Source of the DNA: a virus
IMG/VR virus record: IMGVR_UViG_3300017788_002882
Coordinates: 37,717 to 101,716 of that record
DNA: 64,000 nt
Reading direction: 5' to 3' (one strand)
Of the stretch, positions 1 to 9,424 are shown in pieces. The notes beneath the pieces are model-generated. The model was not told the DNA's origin, made no database searches, and worked only from the letters and a program-made list of their open reading frames with translations. Both the position numbers and the translations under genes were made by a program. Each line of letters opens with the position of its first letter. Position 1 is the first letter of the stretch.

Positions 1-862
1 AGGTACTACTGAATAGACCTGCTGGACTTTCTGTCCACGGAATGTTCATATTCCAAATGGGAGTATTTTCTCTATTAGATACATCACAAGGGGATTCAAA
101 ATTCAATGTATCTGTTTGCCAATATGGTGCTGGTGTAACAAAGTCATAGAGTTCTGTCATCCCCGAAGGATAAACATACATTCTTGCAAAGTTAGTTTGA
201 ATCGGTAAGAAATCGTAGGTAGGTAAAGCTCTATCTAACGTCAAAGTGAAAGTACTTCCTGTAGTCCCCGTAACAGGACTCATGTTTTGGATTCTATACG
301 TTAGGATTTGATTCGTTCCAAAAGTTCCACACCCACCATTACCATCATATACAATAGTCACAAAGTCATTAATGGATGGTGTCCCTGAGAATAAACAGCT
401 TGTTGGTGAATTGTCAAATTCAATTTGCATTGAGGTTTGGCCTGAAAGGGTTGACATATCAACCCAATAACTTGAGGTCAATGTGTAAGCCGTTGTTGTC
501 TGAATTTGAGTTGTACCCGTAGTGAAAAATCCCTTCACTCCCGCTGAGTTATAAACCTGTTGGAAGTTACTATCCATGAACGGAATACCATAAGTATTAC
601 CAGTTGTACCTTGAACGTAGTATGGATACTTAATGTTCTGTTTGTTTGACTGCGGAGAACCTGTGTCGTTTTGTGCGTTGAACGCTGGCATCAATATATT
701 ATTATTGGTTTGGTTGTAATTCGGAACTGCAGTATAACTTACCTCACTATCACCAATTTGAAAATAAGATATGTTGAAATTTCCCTGAGACAAATTTCTC
801 CTTCCTACATCAGTTAGACGAGTGTTAATCAATCCTGCAGTATTTTTAATAATATATGCCAT
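1..862 (-). CDS. Putative phage structural protein, 3' part outside window
   Basis: An uninterrupted minus-strand reading frame runs from an ATG at 862 to the left edge (287 complete codons), so the C-terminus is missing. The protein begins MAYIIKNTAGLINTRLTDVG and continues with polar, Asn/Thr/Gln-rich sequence predicted to be mostly beta. No signal peptide, membrane segment or catalytic motif is visible. It is the last gene seen of the minus-strand group holding the Thr/Pro-linker proteins, 26 bases beyond the stop of its neighbour, which suggests a virion or baseplate/fibre role. I do not recognise a named family with certainty. The reading frame is secure; the role is inferred from composition and position. 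Confidence 0.7.
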   Translation of the reverse strand, partial: MAYIIKNTAGLINTRLTDVGRRNLSQGNFNISYFQIGDSEVSYTAVPNYNQTNNNILMPAFNAQNDTGSPQSNKQNIKYPYYVQGTTGNTYGIPFMDSNFQQVYNSAGVKGFFTTGTTQIQTTTAYTLTSSYWVDMSTLSGQTSMQIEFDNSPTSCLFSGTPSINDFVTIVYDGNGGCGTFGTNQILTYRIQNMSPVTGTTGSTFTLTLDRALPTYDFLPIQTNFARMYVYPSGMTELYDFVTPAPYWQTDTLNFESPCDVSNRENTPIWNMNIPWTESPAGLFSST

Positions 863-888
863 TTTCTATAAATAGTTGTTCTGTTTTT

Positions 889-3384
889 TTATGATATAGG
901 TCCGAAGTCACAATTTACCACCACAGTGAGACAAGTCACATTTGATGGGTTGTTAGTATCTCTCAATCCAAGATAAACTGTACCATTAGGTACGTAAAGA
1001 TAATCTTTTGTATCTCCTGGTAATGTGTTGAATACTCCATTCAACGCATCATTACAAGTTAGATAATATGTGTCAGTCATATCGTATTGTCCTGACCCAC
1101 CAACTATTCCTGTTACGAATACCGAATTAATTCCCTCGAATCCACAAAGTACCGTTGTGTTTGCAAATAATGGTTTGGATGGAACATTACCCGTTGAACT
1201 AAATGTTACAGAATTACTGTTGATTGAGTTAGTTCTTGAATCCGCAACAACTGTACAACATTGACATCCATTAACACTTACTTGAGTAAACTGTGCAAAT
1301 ATTTCTTGTGTCAAGTTAGTAATACAATTACTTTGGGAATTGGTCTGTCCACTTGTTATTGACAACACTGAGGTGTCAGTAATTAAGACAGGACTGTTGT
1401 TAGAAATTTGTAATTGGTAAGTGTCAGCTTCTGTAACAGCAGTGAAAGTTTCAGGACTACAATTAGGTCTGCTTCCAAACTGAGTCGCAGTTTGTGTAGT
1501 TGATGGTGTTTTTGTCACCCCACCCTGTGTGATGTTAAATGTATCAGTAATCAATCCAGTACCAGGACCATTGTAAGTCTTGATAGATGATATTGTAAGA
1601 TTGAAGGACACCGTAACACCTGGTGGTAATGGAGGAGTACTTACAACTTGATAGTAAGTTGTACGTGAATTATAGTTACTCAACGAAATCGATTGGGTCG
1701 CCAAAGTATTTGCGCTCAATGAAAGTTGATAAGTAATTGGTTGTTGGTTGAAACCAACAGTAGCAGTTACTATTTGTGTATTCCCCGCTGAGTCTCTTAC
1801 AGTTATGTTGTAAGTGCCAGCACAAAGATCTTCAAACACATTGGTCGATTGATAAGTTGAACCTCCATTGATGGAGAAAAGGTATGGTGCATTTCCGAAC
1901 CGAACATTTACGGTTATGTCTCCATTACAGTCGGAAACAGTGTCACATGAGTTATTATTTACTGAAAGATTCACTTGCATTGGGATTACTGCAGGACACA
2001 CCCCTTGAGTCATTGTTACACTATAAGTGTTCAATCCACCAGCTATTACCCATCCTGACAATGGTACTGATGCAGAGGAAGTGGAAATAAATAAACCTCC
2101 TCCAACAGGATTGAACGCCACATTCGGGTCAGATCCTCTAACTTCCCATCTCGATTGAGAAGGATTCCATACTATGTTGTATTGACCGTCGCTTGTGGTC
2201 CACGTAGTTCTTCCATTTCTCATTCCGTTGCAAAGGAACTGTAAAGGTCCATATGCTGTTGATGTACTTACTGCAATCAAACATAGTTGAGGACAAACTC
2301 CTGAAGGTGTTACAGTCGGTGTCACAGTTGGGCTTGGTGTAATGCTTGGGGTTGGTGGGAACAAACTACATACAGTTGACGCAGTGTAATCACCATAATA
2401 ATCTACAACTGTCACTTGATAATTACCCTGTGGAATTCCTACTAATGTTTGAGTTCTTTGACCACCCTCCCAATAAATAGAATATGGTGTTGTACCACCA
2501 GTTATTGTTAATGACAACACCCCATTTAATGAATTCGGGGAACTTGGAATTGTAATTGGATTACATCTTACTCCCATATCAAATAAAGTGAAAACTTCAC
2601 AATCATTTTTCAACCTAACAACCGCACTGTTACTTGGAGTTGGACTAGAAGATAAAGTTGGTGTCGGAGTTTTTGTGGTTGTAGGAGTAAATGTTGGAGT
2701 GGTAGTATTGGTCGGAGTTAATGTAGGAGTCTGAGTCGGAGATGGGGTCGGGCAACTAACTGATGCGACAACATTTAATTTTACAACACCATTCGATGGT
2801 TTTGTATAATCCAATGTAACAGACAATCCACTCTGAGTTCCACTTTGAACTACACCACAACAATCAGTATAGAAATAACTTGAACCAGGATTGACTGAAG
2901 TAAAACCTTGGCCACATAATATAGGGGTCGGACTTGGAGTCGCATTAGGTGTTCTTGTTTGAGTCTGAGTTTGAGTTGGGGATGTAGTAACGGTAGGTGT
3001 GGCTCTTGGGGTTTTGGTCGGAGTTACTGTCGCTGTTTGAGTCTGTGTATTTGTCGGTGTAACTGTAGGTGTGGCAGTTGAAGTTGGAGTAATCGCAGGA
3101 TAGCAAGATGAATTATCAGTACATGGATTACCAGTATCAGTTACTATGATTCCCTCAATCAGAAGTGTGTCACCGAAAAATCCATACTTGAACGTAGGAG
3201 TACCTAATGCAGATGAACAGATGTAAAAAGCAAAAGAACTTCCTAAATTTGTACTTGGTAAATTGAGGGCAATACTACTATCAGCTTGACCATTACAGTC
3301 AGTATAAACCACATATAAATCTTGACCTTCACTAGTGGCTAATGAATAGGGTACTTCAATATAATAACAGGTACAAACCGACAT
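889..3384 (-). CDS. Large T/P-linker surface protein with SprB-like repeats
   Basis: 831 residues. The N-terminus (about 1-95) is cysteine-containing and starts MSVCTCYYIE, resembling the start of the neighbouring 1070-residue protein ([10 protein letters not shown]), so the two are likely paralogues. Thr/Pro mucin-like linkers lie near residues 98-152, 210-255 and 345-365. Around 288-345 and 480-545 are two segments of the form TGGTTPYSIYW...GNYQVTVVD and GNAPYLFSING...GTYNITVRD, which match the SprB-type repeat of Bacteroidota surface adhesins. No enzyme motif is seen. There is no obvious signal peptide, which fits a virion protein better than a host-exported one. Likely role: fibre, decoration or adhesin. 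The family link through SprB repeats is fairly good; the exact virion location is unknown. Confidence 0.75.
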   Translation of the reverse strand: MSVCTCYYIEVPYSLATSEGQDLYVVYTDCNGQADSSIALNLPSTNLGSSFAFYICSSALGTPTFKYGFFGDTLLIEGIIVTDTGNPCTDNSSCYPAITPTSTATPTVTPTNTQTQTATVTPTKTPRATPTVTTSPTQTQTQTRTPNATPSPTPILCGQGFTSVNPGSSYFYTDCCGVVQSGTQSGLSVTLDYTKPSNGVVKLNVVASVSCPTPSPTQTPTLTPTNTTTPTFTPTTTKTPTPTLSSSPTPSNSAVVRLKNDCEVFTLFDMGVRCNPITIPSSPNSLNGVLSLTITGGTTPYSIYWEGGQRTQTLVGIPQGNYQVTVVDYYGDYTASTVCSLFPPTPSITPSPTVTPTVTPSGVCPQLCLIAVSTSTAYGPLQFLCNGMRNGRTTWTTSDGQYNIVWNPSQSRWEVRGSDPNVAFNPVGGGLFISTSSASVPLSGWVIAGGLNTYSVTMTQGVCPAVIPMQVNLSVNNNSCDTVSDCNGDITVNVRFGNAPYLFSINGGSTYQSTNVFEDLCAGTYNITVRDSAGNTQIVTATVGFNQQPITYQLSLSANTLATQSISLSNYNSRTTYYQVVSTPPLPPGVTVSFNLTISSIKTYNGPGTGLITDTFNITQGGVTKTPSTTQTATQFGSRPNCSPETFTAVTEADTYQLQISNNSPVLITDTSVLSITSGQTNSQSNCITNLTQEIFAQFTQVSVNGCQCCTVVADSRTNSINSNSVTFSSTGNVPSKPLFANTTVLCGFEGINSVFVTGIVGGSGQYDMTDTYYLTCNDALNGVFNTLPGDTKDYLYVPNGTVYLGLRDTNNPSNVTCLTVVVNCDFGPIS

Positions 3385-3411
3385 TTATAAATTAATTATT
3401 TTCTATAATTA

Positions 3412-4056
3412 TTAACATGTTACGAAATTAAGTATGGTTCCAGATGTATCAACTTGAACCCCGTAATCATTTCCTCCGAATTTGAATTTAGTGAATTGAT
3501 TATTTCCGTTGTATGGATTAAATAAAGTACCTCCAAAGGCATTTTGATATATTTTCACACCAATCACGGGTATTGCATCAGCTTCATTCAAGTAAGTATA
3601 ATAATACAAGAATGTATAATTGTCACTACAAACATTGTCCGAAGTTTCGAACATACTCTGTCCTCTCTGATGAAGTGAGAACACCTGAGTTTGAGTTGGA
3701 CTTGGAGTATTGGTTGTCGTATTGGTTGGGGTTTGAGTTACTGTTGGAGTCACTGTAGATGTTGGCGAAGGGGTCCTTGTTGTAGTCTGAGTCACAGTTG
3801 GAGTTTGCGTTACAGTTGCCGTAATACTTGGGGTTGGGGTCGGTGTTATACCGATTACCTCCCCATCAATACATCCATTAACGTCTTCAATCTTTATGAC
3901 AATACTCGAATTACTATAAGGTGGAGGCACATCAAATGTGTACGGGAAAACTGCCACAGTTGCAACATAAACACAACTTGCACTCAATGAATCACAATAG
4001 TATATTTCAACAGGTGTGTTTGCGGTTACGGAAGTTATTGTGACTTGTTGACTCAT
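3412..4056 (-). CDS. Small T/P-linker structural-type protein
   Basis: 214 residues. The N-terminal part (1-75) is a small beta-type domain (MSQQVTITSVTANTPVEIYY) clearly paralogous to the 75-residue protein encoded just upstream at 4053-4280. A Thr/Pro linker of about 50 residues follows (near 72-125), then a C-terminal globular part containing Tyr/Phe-rich segments and ending FVTC. Its start overlaps the stop of the upstream gene as ATGA, indicating translational coupling. Function unknown. A virion surface role is inferred from the shared linkers and the gene group. Confidence 0.7.
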   Translation of the reverse strand: MSQQVTITSVTANTPVEIYYCDSLSASCVYVATVAVFPYTFDVPPPYSNSSIVIKIEDVNGCIDGEVIGITPTPTPSITATVTQTPTVTQTTTRTPSPTSTVTPTVTQTPTNTTTNTPSPTQTQVFSLHQRGQSMFETSDNVCSDNYTFLYYYTYLNEADAIPVIGVKIYQNAFGGTLFNPYNGNNQFTKFKFGGNDYGVQVDTSGTILNFVTC

Positions 4057-4280
4057 GATACTACAGCGCTTGTTCCTGATATAACACAGTTATTATTATC
4101 AATTGCCTTAATCATATAATTCGGTGAGGAATTATATGGTGCAGGAATATCGAAAATATATGGAAACGAAGAGTTTGTAATCGTTGAAATATAAAAACAT
4201 CCCGAACCATCCACCTGACAAACATAAATGTCAAATGGAGTTTGTCCTGTAATGTTGGTAATTGTTACTTGTACTTCCAT
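4053..4280 (-). CDS. Single-domain paralogue of the adjacent T/P-linker protein
   Basis: 75 residues starting MEVQVTITNITGQTPFDIYV. It has the same order of motifs as the first 75 residues of the protein at 3412-4056 (VTIT...P..IY.C, a Cys, FPY.FD.P.PY, an Asn/Asp-rich stretch with Cys), but stops before any linker. It is therefore a one-domain version of that fold, probably produced by local duplication. It lies 13 bases downstream of the 1070-residue gene and overlaps the next gene by four bases. Function unknown; a structural or decoration role is the simplest reading. Confidence 0.65.
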   Translation of the reverse strand: MEVQVTITNITGQTPFDIYVCQVDGSGCFYISTITNSSFPYIFDIPAPYNSSPNYMIKAIDNNNCVISGTSAVVS

Positions 4281-4293
4281 ATCTATATTTTAT

Positions 4294-7200
4294 TTAACAT
4301 TGAGTTGATGATAGTCCGATTACAACACCTGACCCATTCAAGTCCCAGTTTGCTCCTTGATGGAACACGTAAGTTTGACTTACCACGTTTAATAATGTTG
4401 AGTCAACATACAATATACATCCTGAAGCAATTTCTTGGCAGTTGGAAAATAAGGTTTTAGGGTCGATTATTGCGTCAGAACAAGCATCAAATACGCTTAT
4501 ATCACTCACACCACTATTCCCAAACGTGCCAATATTTGCTGTGGCACAAGTCACACAGTCCGTATAAGTTTGAGTCGGAACTCCCGTAAAATAATTACCA
4601 CCAAAGTTTATTGGTGTAACTTTTGCCGAAGGGATATAAGAGGTATTGAATCTTCCAACGTAATACCAACAATTTGCGTCATTGTCCTTGAATACTTCAT
4701 TAACTGCTATTGGGAAAGATACTGGTTGTGTTTGAATTACTTGAATAATCGTTCCTCTTCCTCCACCGATACGATTACAGGATTGGTAAACATATAGGAA
4801 ATTAGGTGTCACGGAAGGTGACGGTGTAATTGTTTGAGTTGGCGTGTTAGTTGCGGTTGGAGATTTAGTTTGAGACGGTGTTGGTGGAGGTGTAGTTCCA
4901 TTGGTCGCAGTTTGTGAAGGAGTTGCGGTTGCAGATGGAGTTACAGTTGGTGTGACTCCCCCTGTAGCTGATGGTGTATTTGTTGGTGTCGTAGTTGTAG
5001 TTGGTGTCGCGGTAGGGATTGTAGTACAACCTCCACAACTTCCATAAAGCTGAATTATGTTTCCGATATTAGTGTTCGATGACAAATTACTATCATCTCT
5101 TGTATAAGTAACACAACGAATTTGTCCATTAACATTCGCTGAAATAGTCATACCAGTTGTGACTGGAATTCCTGAGAATGATAATGAGTCAGAAGTATAA
5201 TACTCTTGACCATCTTGACAGTCAGTAAATACTTTAACGGAAACACAACTGAATGTCTCATCCAACATTTCAAATGTAACATTACCTCCAATTGCAACTG
5301 TCTTTGTCAAAGTTACTGAAGGAGTCAATGTCACCGTAGGAGTTGACGCATTGTATCCGCTAAGGCTAAAAGATATACCAACCCCTGAACAGAAATTACC
5401 TGTAGGAGATGGTGTCGGGGTGACACCAATTGAATTTAGAAGGAAATTTACATCGTCACAATCAACACTTGGTGTAGGTGTAGGAATTGGTTCCCAATCA
5501 CAATCGAAGTAAGCATTGAAATCAAATGTCGAACAATCGATTGGAGTTGGTGTAGGTGTAGGACAAATTCCTCCCGTGAAATCAGTTGCTGAAATGTCAG
5601 GACATTGTGACCTACAAGGGTAGGCTCCTCTCAACAAACAACTTCCTCCCAATGAGGTACTTAGACACCAATATTCGGAGGTGTAATAAATTACCGCATA
5701 AGTTGTACCATCTCCCGAATAATAATTTTTGGAATTGTAAGTACCCGCTAAGCTATAATTTCCATTGTACCCTGAAAATGCAGGAAGGGTAGTGTACAAA
5801 CAAAAATCAGAATATGTACAAGCTGAAGGTGATGCGGATACTGTTGGAGTATTCGTTGGAGTTGGTTGTGGTGTATTGGTTGGTGTAGGAGTTGGAACAC
5901 ATAATATACAATTATCAAAATCAGGTTCTCCGAAATCTGGCCCACCTGGTCCTGAGAATTCCACAAAACTGTAACACTCCCCATTGTACAAATATGCCGC
6001 ACCAACGAAGGCGGTGTCTTCATCTACGTTTGCGTATAAAACTTCACCATTGGAACATTTCGTCAATAATGCCGCAGTCAAAGCTGTTCTTGGACATAAA
6101 GAATCCGCACAAGTTGGAACTTGAGTGAATGTTACTCCAAGCGAATTATATAATGTTCCAACGGTGAATCCACTTACAATTGTAGCACATCCTTCAAACT
6201 CAGTACTTCCTGTAATATAGTATGTGTTTCCGAGTACATCAGGAATACCTGGTCCTCCGAATCTAAAAATATTGGACCCATTTGTACAATCTTGGAACTG
6301 TACGACTTTACTATTTGTTGGACTTGGACTTTGTGTTGGAGTCTGAGTTTGTGTCTGAGTTTGTGTCGGAGTTTCCGTAGGAGTTGAGGTGTTTGTTGCT
6401 GTTTGAGTTGGAGTCTCCGTTTGGGTTGGTGTCTGAGTTTGTGTCGGAGTTTCCGTAGGAGTTGAGGTGTTTGTCGCTGTTTGAGTTGGAGTTTCTGTAG
6501 GAGTACTTGTGTTCGTTGCAGTTTGTGTAGGGGTCTCAGTTGGTGTTTGTGTAGGAGTTTCAGTCGGCGTGTTAGTCGGTGTTTCAGTTGGTGTTTGTGT
6601 TGGAGTTTCTGTAGGTGTTGATGTATTAGTTGGAGTTTGAGTTGAGGTTTCTGTGGGAGTTTGAGTAGGCGTTTCTGTTGGAGTCTGAGTCGGAGTTTCC
6701 GTAGGTGTTGATGTATTAGTTGGAGTTTGAGTAAGCGTTTGTGTTGAAGTCTGAGTAGGGGTTTCTGTAGGTGTTGATGTGTTTGTTGTAGTCTGAGTCG
6801 GAGTTTCTGTATTTGTTGGAGTTGGAGTCGGTGTTAGTACTTCAAAACAACCTCCACAAAAACTTTCATCAACTTGAACAATTGTTAAACCTGCAGTCGC
6901 AGATACACTTCCAAGAATTGCACAAAAATATCCTGTTCCACCAGGGTAGGGTACATTGTTTATTGATTGAGAAACGTGGCTGCAATCTAAATAACTTATT
7001 GTATTAATCCCACTCGGATCTCCATCATTAGTATATTGAAAACAAACACATCCGTCACCAGATGGAGTTATAGTAGGAGTTGGTGTTAGAGTGGGGGTTT
7101 CTGTAGGAGTGGTTGTTTCTGTGGGCGTTGGTGTTTCGGTATTAGTTGGAGTTGGAGTTGGTGTTTGGTTAGTAGGTGTTTGTGATGGGGTTGGATTTGG

Positions 7201-7506
7201 AGTTGGAGTCACTGGAGCCGCACAACACTCGGTCAAAGTCTGACTTATAGAAGATATAGGCCCAATTATTTGTGTATTATTCTTGTAATAATATATGTTT
7301 GGTGATGGTGTCCCTGTCGTATCGATACAAAGGTCGTTCAAGAATGTACCTGAAAGTGTGTATAAATCTTGTTGAGAGTTTCCACTACAATCTATGTAAT
7401 CAACGTATACGGTATTGTCAAACTTACCAGGGTCGGTATTACCAATTGCATCATCTAAATCGACTTGGTCGATGACTACATCATAATAAAAACACGTACA
7501 CGCCAT
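4294..7506 (-). CDS. Giant T/P-repeat virion or adhesin-like protein
   Basis: 1070 residues with a modular layout. A cysteine-rich N-terminal unit (1-95, [10 protein letters not shown]) is followed by a T-P linker (97-150), a second cysteine unit (150-220), a very long Thr/Pro/Glu/Gln tandem linker (222-398), and several Cys-rich beta units separated by shorter linkers (near 540-565 and 837-900). It ends with [13 protein letters not shown]. That ending resembles SSGVVIGVTTCPL of the protein at 62432-62935, suggesting a shared C-terminal module. The linkers resemble mucin-type stalks and offer dense Thr hydroxyls for glycosylation. No catalytic motif, signal peptide or membrane segment is seen. 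It is the first gene of the minus-strand group after the divergent intergenic region. Confidence 0.75.
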   Translation of the reverse strand: MACTCFYYDVVIDQVDLDDAIGNTDPGKFDNTVYVDYIDCSGNSQQDLYTLSGTFLNDLCIDTTGTPSPNIYYYKNNTQIIGPISSISQTLTECCAAPVTPTPNPTPSQTPTNQTPTPTPTNTETPTPTETTTPTETPTLTPTPTITPSGDGCVCFQYTNDGDPSGINTISYLDCSHVSQSINNVPYPGGTGYFCAILGSVSATAGLTIVQVDESFCGGCFEVLTPTPTPTNTETPTQTTTNTSTPTETPTQTSTQTLTQTPTNTSTPTETPTQTPTETPTQTPTETSTQTPTNTSTPTETPTQTPTETPTNTPTETPTQTPTETPTQTATNTSTPTETPTQTATNTSTPTETPTQTQTPTQTETPTQTATNTSTPTETPTQTQTQTQTPTQSPSPTNSKVVQFQDCTNGSNIFRFGGPGIPDVLGNTYYITGSTEFEGCATIVSGFTVGTLYNSLGVTFTQVPTCADSLCPRTALTAALLTKCSNGEVLYANVDEDTAFVGAAYLYNGECYSFVEFSGPGGPDFGEPDFDNCILCVPTPTPTNTPQPTPTNTPTVSASPSACTYSDFCLYTTLPAFSGYNGNYSLAGTYNSKNYYSGDGTTYAVIYYTSEYWCLSTSLGGSCLLRGAYPCRSQCPDISATDFTGGICPTPTPTPIDCSTFDFNAYFDCDWEPIPTPTPSVDCDDVNFLLNSIGVTPTPSPTGNFCSGVGISFSLSGYNASTPTVTLTPSVTLTKTVAIGGNVTFEMLDETFSCVSVKVFTDCQDGQEYYTSDSLSFSGIPVTTGMTISANVNGQIRCVTYTRDDSNLSSNTNIGNIIQLYGSCGGCTTIPTATPTTTTTPTNTPSATGGVTPTVTPSATATPSQTATNGTTPPPTPSQTKSPTATNTPTQTITPSPSVTPNFLYVYQSCNRIGGGRGTIIQVIQTQPVSFPIAVNEVFKDNDANCWYYVGRFNTSYIPSAKVTPINFGGNYFTGVPTQTYTDCVTCATANIGTFGNSGVSDISVFDACSDAIIDPKTLFSNCQEIASGCILYVDSTLLNVVSQTYVFHQGANWDLNGSGVVIGLSSTQC
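6310..6840. repeat. Degenerate tandem repeat encoding a Thr/Pro/Gln/Glu linker
   Basis: Low-complexity tandem array inside the 1070-residue gene, read on the minus strand as runs such as TPTETPTQT and [10 protein letters not shown]. At DNA level a block of about 55 bases starting near 6361 recurs almost exactly near 6439, an offset of 78 bases (26 codons), with one or two silent changes. Shorter copies extend through the array. All copies stay in frame. Such arrays can change length by recombination or slippage without breaking the gene. Confidence 0.85.
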
Positions 7507-7617
7507 AAAAACTTTTTTGTATAATATAAATAACCTGATTACAGGTTTTTACACATTAGGTAATATAGTTTTATCAAAAAACAAATAAAGTGGAGACATC
7601 AGAATATTTATTGTTGT
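7507..7617. promoter_or_regulatory. Divergent intergenic region, likely promoter-bearing
   Basis: This is the only divergent gene boundary in the window, so transcription of both arms must begin in or near it. On the plus strand, TATAAATA at 7525-7532 equals the T4-type late promoter core and lies about 85 bases upstream of the first plus-strand ATG. A small inverted repeat, AACCTG-atta-CAGGTT, sits at 7532-7547 and is followed by T residues. Both signals are weak in such AT-rich DNA. That promoters lie here is inferred from gene orientation; the exact elements are tentative. Confidence 0.4.
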
Positions 7618-7791
7618 ATGAAACTTCTAAAGACAATACAAAACATTATTAAGGAAGCTGAGGAACAATATCATCTTGCTTGTGAATCTTGTGTCCCGAT
7701 TGAAGAAATAGACAAATTAGAAAAACAATACAAAGATTCTTTAAAACTGATGAAATTGTATCAATCAGAGGAAAAAAAGAAAAGTAAATAA
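7618..7791 (+). CDS. Small charged coiled-coil-like protein (57 aa)
   Basis: An ATG at 7618 opens a 57-codon frame starting MKLLKTIQNIIKEAEEQYHL and ending SEEKKKSK. The composition (Lys/Glu-rich, regularly spaced Leu/Ile) suggests an alpha-helical or coiled-coil peptide, with two cysteines near residues 22-25. It is the first plus-strand gene after the divergent region and lies 36 bases before the GT9-like gene. The intergenic space is otherwise unused and the codon composition matches its neighbours, which supports a real gene. Function unknown. Confidence 0.55.
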   Translation: MKLLKTIQNIIKEAEEQYHLACESCVPIEEIDKLEKQYKDSLKLMKLYQSEEKKKSK

Positions 7792-7827
7792 TAGATTTTC
7801 CAACAGTCTTTTGTATATTTCTCCAAT

Positions 7828-8781
7828 ATGAAAGACCCATTATTGGATTTACATTTGTCTAAAGGACTTGGAGATACAATTTCATCTACCCCTGTACTTC
7901 GTAAATTATTTTTTGCATACGGAAAAAAAATATCAGTACTCACAGACCATCCAGACATTTTTAAAAACAACAACTACGTTGACAAAATTTTCAACACTTC
8001 CGAAGTAAGTCGTGAAGATTTGGCAGAAAATTATGAATTGTTGGTGAGTTTTGCTCCGAATTTGGAAAACCAATACAAATTAGGATTACGTCATAATACA
8101 ATGGACATCCGACAGTTTCATGCATCGGGATTGGGATTTTCACTATTACCTGAGGAATGTCACACGGACTTTATTCCTGACGAATGGGAACCGATTCAGG
8201 ATTTACCTGAAAAATTTGTTGTGATTCATCCTGTTCAAAGTTGGGCATCAAGGACTTGGGATATTGAAAAATGGAAATTATTAACCTCAATGTTGAATGA
8301 CAATGGAATTGCGGTTGTATCTGTTGGGAAGTCTTCGAGCGAAATAGGATTTCATATGGTACAAAAACCCATTTTTGATTTTCCTATAAAATTTGGTCTG
8401 AATCTCATGAATCAAACATCCATATCTCAAACTTGGTGGTTAATCCAAAAAAGTTTGGCAATTATTACGATGGATTCAGGACTTTTACATTTGGCAGGAA
8501 CCACAGATGCTCAAATCATTCAATTGGGTAGTTCAATTAATTGGAAATTGAGAGCCCCTTTCCGACACGGAAGACAAGATTATAAATATAATTATGTCGA
8601 TGGTGATTGTAAAATCGCTTGCGCTTCTGACATGAGATATGGTGTCAGAGAATGGAATTCAATACGTGGAATCCCACCACTTGTTGGTTGTTTGGAAAAT
8701 AAATCAGAATTTGTTTGTCACCCCAATGTGCCACAAGTTTTCAATAAAGTTTTAGAAATTCTGAAAATAATAAACCAATAA
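7828..8781 (+). CDS. GT9-family glycosyltransferase (heptosyltransferase-like)
   Basis: 317 residues, close to the usual length for ADP-heptose:LPS heptosyltransferases (GT-B fold). The N-terminus HLSKGLGDTISSTPVLRKL matches the family's glycine-containing first strand and helix (GD.i..tP.lr.L). The second half carries VVIHPVQSWASRTWDIEKW and then the family signature TMDSGLLHLAGTTDAQII, in which the Asp-Ser-Gly-x-x-His-x-Ala pattern binds the nucleotide sugar. The expected role is transfer of a heptose or related sugar to a glycan acceptor. It opens a plus-strand run of sugar-tailoring genes. Donor and acceptor cannot be told from sequence. Confidence 0.85.
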   Translation: MKDPLLDLHLSKGLGDTISSTPVLRKLFFAYGKKISVLTDHPDIFKNNNYVDKIFNTSEVSREDLAENYELLVSFAPNLENQYKLGLRHNTMDIRQFHASGLGFSLLPEECHTDFIPDEWEPIQDLPEKFVVIHPVQSWASRTWDIEKWKLLTSMLNDNGIAVVSVGKSSSEIGFHMVQKPIFDFPIKFGLNLMNQTSISQTWWLIQKSLAIITMDSGLLHLAGTTDAQIIQLGSSINWKLRAPFRHGRQDYKYNYVDGDCKIACASDMRYGVREWNSIRGIPPLVGCLENKSEFVCHPNVPQVFNKVLEILKIINQ

Positions 8782-8801
8782 ATTATAAAATAGTCAAATA
8801 T

Positions 8802-9422
8802 ATGAAAAATAGAACCAAATCTCGTATTGATTTGATTATGGAAATGGGAAAAAAATTTCCGATTGGTAAAGGTATTGAAATTGGTACATTCAAAGGGGAA
8901 TTTTCTAAGAAAATTGTAGAAAATTGGGGTGGGACATTGTACATGGTAGATGTTTGGAGACCCCTTCCGAATGAGGAGTACTTGGATTCGAGTAATCACG
9001 GTAATTATGAAAATGAAATTTATGTCGAGGCAATGAATAACATAAATGGATTTGAAGATAGAGCAATTATGATAAGGGCTTCGTCGGAAATTGCTTCGAA
9101 CATTTTTGAAGATTACTCGTTAGATTTCGTTTACATAGATGCAAACCATGCATATGATTATGTTGTCCGAGACATTGAGTTATGGTTTCCAAAAGTAAAA
9201 AAAGGTGGTTATTTGTGTGGTCATGATTATATTGATATGGATTGGTATAATGACCCTAATTTTTGCGAAAATGGAAAAGACAAACACATCTACAGTTCTA
9301 ACTTTCAGTTTTATCACGGAGTGTTCGGAGTTAATCCTGCTGTTGATGAATTTTGTGAAAAATATAAATATGATTTTCAAATCACAAATGAGTGGTTTGG
9401 GACATGGTGGTTAGAAAAATAA
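8802..9422 (+). CDS. Class I SAM methyltransferase (Methyltransf_24 type)
   Basis: 206 residues. Motif I is GIEIGTFKGEFSKKIVE (SAM-binding loop, near 27-43), followed by VDVWRPL (acidic residue after strand 2) and DFVYIDANHAYDYVVRDIE near residue 110, the IDxxHxYxxVxxD pattern typical of Methyltransf_24 enzymes that methylate sugars or small molecules. KKGGYLCGHDY follows. It is flanked by glycosyltransferases, so an O-methyltransferase acting on a sugar or glycan is likely. The next gene starts two bases after its stop. Confidence 0.85.
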   Translation: MKNRTKSRIDLIMEMGKKFPIGKGIEIGTFKGEFSKKIVENWGGTLYMVDVWRPLPNEEYLDSSNHGNYENEIYVEAMNNINGFEDRAIMIRASSEIASNIFEDYSLDFVYIDANHAYDYVVRDIELWFPKVKKGGYLCGHDYIDMDWYNDPNFCENGKDKHIYSSNFQFYHGVFGVNPAVDEFCEKYKYDFQITNEWFGTWWLEK

Positions 9423-9424
9423 AT

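Noticed and set aside
889-7506. Several plus-strand and shifted frames of 60-100 codons across the T/P-linker genes
   Set aside because: They lie wholly opposite long genes with recognisable domains, have no independent start context and show repetitive or unlikely composition.
7532-7549. Short inverted repeat as an intrinsic terminator
   Set aside because: Six-base stem in a divergent region with no upstream plus-strand gene to terminate.
9392-9424. Earlier ATG for the GT2 gene
   Set aside because: It would begin within the methyltransferase gene and add residues not matching the GT2 start; ATG 9425 gives the canonical opening.
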